From: Bacteroidetes bacterium HGW-Bacteroidetes-4 | GTDB taxonomy: Bacteria > Bacteroidota > Bacteroidia > Bacteroidales > SZUA-534 | Direction of reading: 5' to 3' | Assembly (NCBI GenBank): GCA_002840905.1 | Contig: PHDD01000032.1 | Location: 1-64,000, forward strand | DNA: 64,000 bases | Shown here: positions 58,153 through 64,000 of the stretch, piece by piece | How the letters are laid out: every line of letters begins with the position of its first letter | How positions within the stretch are numbered: the stretch's first letter is position 1 | Notes under the pieces: model-generated | What the model was told of the DNA's origin: nothing | Databases searched by the model: none | The model's input: only the letters and a program-made list of their open reading frames with translations | Translations under genes and position numbers: made by a program

Positions 58153-59763
58153 TCAATAATTATTGGCTTTACTGCTTTTTAATTTAAGCGTTTGTTCTAT
58201 ATTCAATTGTTCTAAATAGGTTTCATCGTGCGATATTACCAGCAGGGTTCCCTTGTATTCATTAATGGCCGCAGTTAGTATTTCAATATTCTGAATGTCG
58301 AGGTTGTTGGTAGGTTCATCTAAAGCAATAAGGTCGGGCGATTGCTTGCTAATGGTGAGGCAACATAGCATTAAACGCATTCTTTCGCCACCACTTAAAA
58401 CTGCACAGGGTTTGTTCCAGTCTTCTTTTGTAAACAAAAAGCGGTTGAGTCTTATTTTTATTTCGTGTTCCAATAATGACGAATCGTTGAATTTTTGTGC
58501 CTGCGTATAAACATTCAATTTGTTGTCGATAAGAGAATAATCCTGATCGATGTAAACTGTTTTTATTTTAGTCCGATAAACAGTTCCGAAGGATGGTTTC
58601 AGATTTCCGAGAATCAGTTTTATCAATGTGGTTTTGCCCGAACCATTTGCCCCTTTTAAAGCCAGGCGTTCGCCACTGTTGATCTGAAAGTTTAAATTTT
58701 CTTTCCAGATGTTCTGAATGCCGTAGCTTAAATTTAAGTTGTTTGCTTTAAACAGTATTTTTCCTGCATGTAATTCGGAATGGGTGAAACCAAATTTCAT
58801 TTTATCAGCCTCGGGTAATGAGGCGCGTAAGGCTTGTAAATCGGACGAAATACCACTTATTTTTTCGGCATGTACCCCTTTTATTTTTGCGGTGCTTTTT
58901 TCGGCATTATTTTGCAAAAGATTCATCATAATTTTCGGAACACCTGACTTTTCTTGTTTTTTCTTTCCCCTGTTATCTGACTTTTGCTGACGTTCCAGGG
59001 TTTCGCGTTCTTTCTCCCGGGCTTTTCGTAAGGCTTTTTCTTTATTTTGAATGTCGTGATTTAGTGTCAGCTTTTCCATCTTTTTTTGTTCTGCGTAGAA
59101 ATCATAATTTCCTCCGTAAACCGTAACTTTTGTTTTGCTTAGTTCACACACTTTTGTCAGCAGGTTTAATAACTTGCGATCGTGGCTAACAATTATCATT
59201 GTTTTTTGACTTGTCCGGATGAAGTTGTAGAGCATTTGCCTACCCGACCCATCAAGATGATTACTGGGCTCGTCCATTAGAATAAATTCAGGTTGGTGAA
59301 TGGAAAGTCCTGCCATAAATACCCGGGTTTTTTGGCCACCGCTTAATGTGTCGATGCGTTGTGCTAAGCTGACCTGAGGAAGCTGCCAGTCGCTTAAGGC
59401 TTGCAGGCATCGATCTTCAATGGTCCAATCGTCGTTAAGTTGGTTGAAGTTTTCGATACTGGTACTGCCTTTTAAGATGTTGTGCAGTGCAATAATTTTT
59501 GTTTCAACCTGTAAAGCCTGGGCTATGGTCAGGTGATTGAACTGCCCAAAAACCTGTGGCAGGTAATAGGGTTTAGCATGGAGCTGCAAATTGCCCGATG
59601 TAGCCTGCAACTTACCCGCAATTAGCTGTAATAAAGTTGATTTTCCTACTCCGTTGTTTCCGATTAGAGCAATTTTATCCTGGGCGTTTACTTTTAGGCT
59701 AATATGTGAAAACAACAAATCTTTGTTGCGATGGGTGTACGAAATGTTTTGGAGAAAAAGCAT
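58153..59763 (-). CDS. ABC-F family ATPase
   Basis: A 536-residue protein with two ABC ATPase domains and no membrane part. First domain: GNNGVGKSTLL (Walker A), LSGGQKTRVFMAGL (signature), FILMDEPSNHLD (Walker B). A charged, Lys/Arg/Glu-rich linker follows (~235-290), then the second: GANGSGKTTLIK, LSGGERMRLMLCC and LIALDEPTNNLD. ABC-F proteins act on the ribosome, either in translation or in resistance to antibiotics of the 50S subunit. Which one applies here cannot be told from motifs alone. The start at 59763 (MLFLQNISYTHRNK) is the usual one; an ATG nine codons upstream is in frame. Confidence 0.85.
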   Translation of the reverse strand: MLFLQNISYTHRNKDLLFSHISLKVNAQDKIALIGNNGVGKSTLLQLIAGKLQATSGNLQLHAKPYYLPQVFGQFNHLTIAQALQVETKIIALHNILKGSTSIENFNQLNDDWTIEDRCLQALSDWQLPQVSLAQRIDTLSGGQKTRVFMAGLSIHQPEFILMDEPSNHLDGSGRQMLYNFIRTSQKTMIIVSHDRKLLNLLTKVCELSKTKVTVYGGNYDFYAEQKKMEKLTLNHDIQNKEKALRKAREKERETLERQQKSDNRGKKKQEKSGVPKIMMNLLQNNAEKSTAKIKGVHAEKISGISSDLQALRASLPEADKMKFGFTHSELHAGKILFKANNLNLSYGIQNIWKENLNFQINSGERLALKGANGSGKTTLIKLILGNLKPSFGTVYRTKIKTVYIDQDYSLIDNKLNVYTQAQKFNDSSLLEHEIKIRLNRFLFTKEDWNKPCAVLSGGERMRLMLCCLTISKQSPDLIALDEPTNNLDIQNIEILTAAINEYKGTLLVISHDETYLEQLNIEQTLKLKSSKANNY

Positions 59764-59881
59764 AATTTCTTTCTTTAAGTAATGAAACAATGAAGCAAAG
59801 TCGTTTGGATTTACAGACTGCTAAATGGTTTTGTATGAAAGAAATTATATTTTCATTGGAGCATTAATTGATTTCGATTTG

Positions 59882-59889
59882 CAAATATA
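59882..59889 (-). promoter_or_regulatory. -7 element of the ABC-F gene
   Basis: On the minus strand TATATTTG is a perfect TAnnTTTG match. TTG lies 22 bp upstream, slightly further than usual. Transcription from here would give a leader of about 110 nt before the start at 59763, in which two very short ORFs (ATG-CTC-CAA-TGA and ATG-AAA-ATA-TAA) follow one another. Confidence 0.5.
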
Positions 59890-59950
59890 AGTTTTTTTCT
59901 TTTTTCTAAAACAATGAGAGACGGGTGTTTCATTTTGCAAAAAGCTTTAG

Positions 59951-60019
59951 GTTTAATACACAAGACCAAAGACTTAAGATACGGGACCAGGTTGGTTGTT
60001 GATTTTGGTTTCTGATTAT
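59951..60019. repeat. Short heptamer-phased tract
   Basis: About nine 7-mers in register (ACCAAAG, ACTTAAG, ATACGGG, ACCAGGT, TGGTTGT, TGATTTT, GGTTTCT), with AGACC/AGACT-type words at the start. It is shorter and weaker than the tracts at 31, 12142, 39261 and 62545 and is listed as tentative. Confidence 0.4.
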
Positions 60020-60715
60020 GTTACGTGAGGACTTCGTCGTTTCAGATTTTTGTTCTGACATACTTCTGTAAATTGCGGTGAATGGGAGGCTGGTATTTTA
60101 AGGTTGTTTTGCTGCTTGCACCGCTTTTTGTCCGGGGAAAATTACATTCCCCGGTTTGAAATCCCGGGCTACCGAGGTTTAACCCTAAGGTTTTTAACTA
60201 CTCAATAATTAAGCTTTTATTTGATTTTTGTTTGGAACCACCGGCTCTTGTGAGTTAGTAAATATTGTAAAATGAAATTGTTGTGTTGTTTTCTTGTATG
60301 GACTGGCCACTTCCCGATGCACTGGAGCTATGGATTATCAGGGTGTCAAGAATCAGTTCATTAATTTTCCAGATTTACCTTGCTTAAGTTATGTAAAAAA
60401 GTGCTTATCATTATCGCGACTTTTGGCTTTACTGTGATCCAGCCATAACAGTGTGCGTTTTAAATGGCATCGTGCTAAAGAACCCTTGGAACTTTGTTTT
60501 TTTTTGATAAACAATTAACAAGACCGTTTTTCTGTATGACAGTTATTTGCTTTCAGCCAATGATGAAACATACCGTGTTGAGATACCAATAAGAATTTCA
60601 AATTGTAGTTTTTTTATCTTCATTCAAAAACTTCAATCATTTTGTCGATAAATATCATTGTCGTGAATTCTAATTGTTCTGGTTTTGTTTTTAAGAATTA
60701 AACAGATTAGAGTTT
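60020..60715. other. Gene-poor region with a REP-like hairpin
   Basis: Nearly 700 bp with no convincing coding frame on either strand. A strong hairpin, CCGGGGAA (60132-60139) / TTCCCCGG (60147-60154), is followed by ATCCCGGGCT (60161-60170) and ACCGAGGTTTAACCC, which look like REP-type relics of a mobile element. The rest is AT-rich with short T-runs (for example 60498-60506) and may be decayed DNA between the ABC-F and glycosidase genes. Confidence 0.45.
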
Positions 60716-61786
60716 CTATTCAGCCAGCAGGCTGTATGCAAGCCAGAGTAAAGGAGCCTGGCCGTGCAGATCGCCTGTTATACGGGGACGCATTAGGTAA
60801 AACGAGGTATCGGTACTTTGGCCGGTACCCACACATACTTCCCGAAGTTTTCCATCGGGAGTTATATAAGTTGTCAGAGCCTGCCAGGCTTTATCTATTG
60901 CCTTGCGGTATGGGTCTTCGGGCAGTAGTTCTTTTTTAACTCCCAGGGACATGGCATATCCAAACATAGCTGTTGATGAAGTTTCTTTAAAAGCTGTTTC
61001 GTTATCGATAAGTTGTCGCCACATACCATCTGCAGCTTGATTTTGGAGCAGGGTTTTCATCATTTTTTTGTATGCATTAACAAGGCGGGAATAGTTTGGG
61101 TCACTATCGGGCAGTTCGCTTAGTAGTTCAGCCAAACCGGCGGCTACCCAACCGTTTCCTCTTCCCCAAAAAAACGGTCCGTTGAATCCATGATAAAACA
61201 AGCCGTTTGATTGTTGCAATTTTTTAATGTAGGCATCGACCAAACGTGCAGTTCGTATTAAATACAGGCTGTCGGAAGTTACCCGGTATGCCTGAACCTG
61301 CAGACTGGAAATCATCCAGATATCATCGATCCAAAAACGGGCCTGTTGGGGCAATCCATCAGCTTTTGGTTGTTCCCATTGCTTATCGGCCAGTAACAAA
61401 CCCTGATCACGAAAGTGCGTTCCAAAACCCTGTCGGTATAATTCAAGAGGCAATATGCCATACACTGAAATATCGACATGATTGGCTGCTTTAGGAATGG
61501 AATCGGTTCGGCTAATGCGGTAGCGATGCGCCAGGTTTTGCAGTAAAACAGAATCGTTCAGTAAGGCGGCCAGTCGCACAGCCCCAAAACCGGCACAGGC
61601 TTCGGCATAATGAATGCCATAAGTTTCGCCGGACTGATACATCATAAAGTCCTGTCGGTTCAATAAATCGTTGATAAGCAAGCGGCCAATGGCTTCGGGT
61701 GAATTGTCCCTGATTGATTCCTGCGATTGTCCTTTGACTTTAATTGTAAAGCAGAGCAGGAGCAGGAAATAAAGTAAAGGTTTCAT
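60716..61786 (-). CDS. Glycoside hydrolase of the GH88/GH105 type
   Basis: A 356-residue secreted enzyme with a signal peptide cleaved after KVKGQ. It has the (alpha/alpha)6-barrel pattern of unsaturated glucuronyl/rhamnogalacturonyl hydrolases: ARFWIDDIWMISSLQVQAY, FYHGFNGPFFWGRGNGWVAAGLAELL, ADGMWRQLID, KETSSTAMFGYAMSLG and GQAPLLWLAYSLL. These enzymes release the unsaturated sugar left by polysaccharide lyases. No lyase or SusCD pair lies in the window, so the substrate is open. An HELGH membrane protein gene lies 11 bp upstream. Confidence 0.82.
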   Translation of the reverse strand: MKPLLYFLLLLCFTIKVKGQSQESIRDNSPEAIGRLLINDLLNRQDFMMYQSGETYGIHYAEACAGFGAVRLAALLNDSVLLQNLAHRYRISRTDSIPKAANHVDISVYGILPLELYRQGFGTHFRDQGLLLADKQWEQPKADGLPQQARFWIDDIWMISSLQVQAYRVTSDSLYLIRTARLVDAYIKKLQQSNGLFYHGFNGPFFWGRGNGWVAAGLAELLSELPDSDPNYSRLVNAYKKMMKTLLQNQAADGMWRQLIDNETAFKETSSTAMFGYAMSLGVKKELLPEDPYRKAIDKAWQALTTYITPDGKLREVCVGTGQSTDTSFYLMRPRITGDLHGQAPLLWLAYSLLAE

Positions 61787-61797
61787 AGCCTATAATT

Positions 61798-62364
61798 TTA
61801 TACTAACTTATTTATACCAATAACAAGCAATTCGGCAAATACACTCAATACAACAAAATAGCCTGTTGATTTTATTGAAAGTTTCATTAGGCGGATGCTT
61901 TGCCAACAAATTACGAAAAGCAGGATTAGTACAATTGCCGGAACTAAAAAGGTGTTCCAATCCAGCATGGCTGAAATTCTTGCTTCATCCTGCAATTTGA
62001 TTCCTCCGAAAACCAGGGAATAAAATCTTGAAAATGCGGCAAAAAAAGTAAGAGAAAAGGCATAAACCGATTTTGTTATGCCGGTAAGCAGTAAAAAGAG
62101 TAGTGCCTGAATCAGGGTAAAAACAGGACCACCTATTGCAGACCAGAGCGCATCGGTATCATTAATGAAGTTTCCATTTCTCGGCGCCGAATTATTTAAA
62201 CTTATTGTCATGTCGTTTCCCAACACTGCTCCAAAGGTCCAATGCCCCAGTTCATGAAAAAGAAAGGTGAGAAAAGCAATGGGAATAAAAGCCATCATAA
62301 CGTTCCAATTTATTTGACTTTCTTTTAAATCGTTTCGCAGGGTATTAACCAAAGCACGTGTCAT
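61798..62364 (-). CDS. HELGH zinc-protease-like membrane protein
   Basis: A 188-residue protein with four to five hydrophobic helices. The first helix contains the zinc-binding motif FHELGHWTFGAVLGN (HExxH with Glu), near residue 38, as in M50 site-2 proteases. The second M50 motif (NPDG-like) is replaced by GGPVFTLIQ. It may be a site-2-type protease or a non-catalytic relative. Its stop lies 11 bp before the GH105-type gene, so they may be co-transcribed. Confidence 0.6.
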   Translation of the reverse strand: MTRALVNTLRNDLKESQINWNVMMAFIPIAFLTFLFHELGHWTFGAVLGNDMTISLNNSAPRNGNFINDTDALWSAIGGPVFTLIQALLFLLLTGITKSVYAFSLTFFAAFSRFYSLVFGGIKLQDEARISAMLDWNTFLVPAIVLILLFVICWQSIRLMKLSIKSTGYFVVLSVFAELLVIGINKLV

Positions 62365-62544
62365 TCTTTAAACTTTTAGGGTGTGTAGTTCTTATATCTT
62401 GTTTTTTAATCATCCAATGGTTAGCGCCTTGTGTTTATTTGTATTAGCCATATAGTTTGGGTTCATGCTAATTGGGTTTCAGTGTAGTAAATTTAAATCT
62501 TTTTTAATAAAAGTGCTGCTTTTGGTGTAGCATTTTAATTACCG
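62365..62544. other. Upstream region of the HELGH gene, no gene seen
   Basis: AT-rich DNA without a credible ORF. A single GTTAGCG (62420-62426) matches the core of the attC-like sites at 62837 and 63527 but has no partner arm nearby. Confidence 0.4.
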
Positions 62545-62705
62545 GTAGGTGAGTTGCTGGTTTCTGGGGACTGGTAACTGGTTACTTGTTTCTGGATATT
62601 TTTTATATGCAACTTGATAATTGATAATTGCTCATTGTCCATTGACAATTGTTCATTGCTGGCTGAAGACTGCCAACTGGGCTAAGAACTGTGAACTGCC
62701 TGCTA
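62545..62705. repeat. Heptamer-phased low-complexity tract 4
   Basis: Twenty-three 7-mers in one register: AGTTGCT, GGTTTCT, GGGGACT, GGTAACT, GGTTACT, TGTTTCT, then TGCAACT, TGATAAT, TGATAAT, TGCTCAT, TGTCCAT, TGACAAT, TGTTCAT, TGCTGGC, TGAAGAC, TGCCAAC. The word drifts but TG at one column persists for about 100 bp. Confidence 0.8.
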
Positions 62706-62776
62706 ATTTTGGGATATTCTGCTTTGCTTTTTGAAAGTTTCTTTGTTATGCACACTTTACTATCATATATAGATAA

Positions 62777-62805
62777 GTTTGGAACGGGATTATCCCGCTC
62801 CAAAC
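62777..62805. repeat. Hairpin beside an attC-like site
   Basis: GTTTGGAACGGGA and TCCCGCTCCAAAC form a 13-bp stem with one mismatch and a 3-nt loop, directly adjoining the attC-like site A. Confidence 0.55.
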
Positions 62806-62843
62806 ATGTACTACAACGCTTTGTGCTATATTGCATGTTAGCG
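62798..62843 (-). repeat. attC-like site A, after the first lipoprotein
   Basis: On the minus strand CGCTAAC (complement of 62837-62843) is followed by AACATG/CATGTT arms and GTTTGGAG (complement of 62798-62805). The block begins 17 nt after the lipoprotein's stop. The 32-bp stretch 62824-62855 matches 63514-63545 in 28 positions. Confidence 0.4.
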
Positions 62844-62860
62844 TTTAGTTGCTTTTGCTG

Positions 62861-63364
62861 TCAGTTCTTAATATCTGATTTCTCAATATTAAATATAACT
62901 ACTCCCTCATTATCAGTTGTTAACCATGTATCCCAAGAGTTATAATTAAAGAAATGATGTGTGCTATCATTCATAATTGAGAGTGGGCCTTCCCATTTTT
63001 TGAGCAAGCTATCATTCTTAAACACACATGCAAACAAATAATAATCATGTTTTCCATCTGTAAACATTGTTTCAATAGGGTCTTGCTCTTTATTAACTCC
63101 TTTTGCATTATTTTCTAATTCAGCAGTATCATTGGGAAATATGGTATAATTATAAATACTATTGTTTATTACAGAATCATTAAAGACTAGTGTTAGCGTA
63201 TCATTTGTATTATTCCAAACTAACATTCGATAATAATAATCTTCCTCTTTATCCCAATTAAATAATGCACAACCATGTAATACTATAATAATTGAAAGGG
63301 ATAATAGTAATTTACGGCCAGTCTGTATCAACCGTATTGTATGCGTTATCAACTTGATTATCAT
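62861..63364 (-). CDS. Lipoprotein, paralogue of the gene at 63547-63981
   Basis: A 167-residue protein with a lipoprotein signal peptide (lipobox VLHGC, Cys at residue 32). It shares the following order of motifs with the gene upstream: VxNxTNDTLxLxF near residue 50, YTIFPNDTAE, NDSLLKKWEGPLSIMNDSTHHFFNYNSW and a C-terminal IFNIEKSDIKN. The family is unknown to me. It is followed directly by an attC-like repeat. Base composition is more AT-rich than the core genes. Confidence 0.65.
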   Translation of the reverse strand: MIIKLITHTIRLIQTGRKLLLSLSIIIVLHGCALFNWDKEEDYYYRMLVWNNTNDTLTLVFNDSVINNSIYNYTIFPNDTAELENNAKGVNKEQDPIETMFTDGKHDYYLFACVFKNDSLLKKWEGPLSIMNDSTHHFFNYNSWDTWLTTDNEGVVIFNIEKSDIKN

Positions 63365-63469
63365 AAATTGTAATTGTTTTTAATTTATTTTTAATTCCAC
63401 TAATAGAATGAATAATAATAGTTAAGCATCCAAATATTTCAGAAGTTGTTACATCACTGATATTGTAAA

Positions 63470-63533
63470 CTCCTAACAAAAATACGTGATTAAACCAATA
63501 TGATACCTCTTTTTGCTGTATTGCTTGTTAGTG
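63470..63533 (-). repeat. attC-like site B, after the second lipoprotein
   Basis: On the minus strand CACTAAC begins 13 nt after the stop codon and GTTAGGAG ends the site 64 nt on. The arms CTAACAAAAATAC (63473-63485) and GTATTGCTTGTTAG (63518-63531) are complementary except for one small bulge, with a 32-nt loop, the imperfect dyad expected of attC. Confidence 0.45.
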
Positions 63534-63546
63534 TTTTGTTGCTTTA

Positions 63547-63981
63547 TTAATCACGCTTTAAATCAGATTCATAGATCGCAAATTCAATGATTTCGTATTT
63601 ATTTTTATTACCACCACGAGAAGTTGTCCATGAGTTTTTATTATAAAAGCTATGAACGCTATCAGGTAATGAAATCAATGGTCCACCCCATTTAACAAAT
63701 AAGCTGTCATTACGATAAATCTCAATCGTGTCTCGACTATCACCAAAATCATCCTCAATTATTCCAAAACCTGATGTATAAAGAGCTCTGGCCATAAGAA
63801 ATTCGGAATCTGGATATAATGTATTTTTTTCTCCAAAATCGGAAATATATTTCTTTGTCAAATTTAAAACCAATGTATCGTTGGTAGTGTTAATAACTTT
63901 TACTTCATTCCAAGCGTCCTCTTCTCGTTTGCATGAAGAATTAGAAAGAAATAATAATATGAACAAAAGTTTAATGCCCAT
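63547..63981 (-). CDS. Lipoprotein, paralogue of the gene at 62861-63364
   Basis: A 144-residue protein with a short lipoprotein signal (lipobox SNSSC, Cys at residue 17). VKVINTTNDTLVLNLTKK, YPDSEF, NDSLFVKWGGPLISLPDSVHSFYNKNSWTT and IIEFAIYESDLKRD match the neighbouring lipoprotein in order and spacing, so the two arose by duplication or are two cassettes of one family. The start lies 20 bp from the right edge of the window; an upstream extension cannot be excluded. Confidence 0.65.
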   Translation of the reverse strand: MGIKLLFILLFLSNSSCKREEDAWNEVKVINTTNDTLVLNLTKKYISDFGEKNTLYPDSEFLMARALYTSGFGIIEDDFGDSRDTIEIYRNDSLFVKWGGPLISLPDSVHSFYNKNSWTTSRGGNKNKYEIIEFAIYESDLKRD

Positions 63982-64000
63982 AAAAAGTAAAAGCTTCTTT

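Noticed and set aside
60685-60939. Plus-strand 84-residue ORF
   Set aside because: It is antisense to the end of the GH105-type gene and has no features of its own.
62420-62426. Third attC-like site before the HELGH gene
   Set aside because: Only a GTTAGCG core is present; no second core or complementary arm was found within 100 bp.

Overview
The window comes from a member of the Bacteroidota, most likely a marine or anaerobic Bacteroidales/Marinilabiliales-type lineage. The evidence is a giant PKD-repeat protein with a C-terminal region of the type IX secretion (gliding-motility-associated) kind next to a PorP/SprF-like partner, Bacteroidota-only families (DUF6146, DUF6452/DUF6048, DUF6364), promoters of the TAnnTTTG type, few Shine-Dalgarno sequences and AT-rich intergenic DNA. 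No rRNA, tRNA or CRISPR array was recognised.

Layout. 1-548: low-complexity DNA in strict 7-bp phase. 549-10443: secreted PKD giant, its PorP/SprF-like partner and a small DUF6146 protein. 10487-12162: divergent pabB-like and pabA-like genes for aminodeoxychorismate (folate). 12341-13529: DUF6452/DUF6048 pair. 13697-18287: a hydrogen-signalling module, namely SpoIIE-type phosphatase, sensory [FeFe]-hydrogenase-like protein with a PAS domain, [2Fe-2S] thioredoxin-like protein and a divergent TM1266-type regulator. 18300-25323: a PP2C phosphatase with periplasmic LysM domains, a YciB-Nudix fusion, an HU/SPOR protein, a DNPH1/Rcl-type nucleotide hydrolase, a dihydroorotate-dehydrogenase-like flavoprotein, a cysteine-cluster protein and a DUF819 membrane protein.

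25366-39053: a two-component system, then a complete haem pathway from glutamyl-tRNA to protohaem on one strand (hemA, C, D, B, L, E, N, G/Y, F, a small cytochrome-b-like membrane protein, hemH). Both the oxygen-independent (HemN) and oxygen-dependent (HemF) coproporphyrinogen oxidases are present, which fits a facultative or aerotolerant organism. A 19-bp near-palindrome lies at identical spacing before the -7 element of hemA and of a putative short transcript just after hemH.

39471-48161: a bacterial alpha-2-macroglobulin lipoprotein and penicillin-binding protein 1C, the usual pair, here separated by a decayed IS200/REP-type transposase with hairpin repeats. 48344-64000 is accessory: a DUF6364/PIN toxin-antitoxin pair, NamZ-type muramidase, FAD oxidoreductase, PAS sensor kinase, two secreted proteins of which one is frameshifted, katG, an ABC-F ATPase, a GH105/88-type hydrolase, an HELGH membrane protein and two paralogous lipoproteins each followed by an attC-like repeat.

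The most unusual signals are (i) four intergenic tracts of degenerate DNA that hold a 7-bp phase for 160-266 bp while the 7-mer word drifts, (ii) the shared hemA/small-transcript operator, (iii) A13 tracts at the start of hemH and in the leader of the hydrogenase regulator, and (iv) the attC-like sites behind the paralogous lipoproteins. Start codons, promoters and domain calls are read by eye and were not verified by database search.
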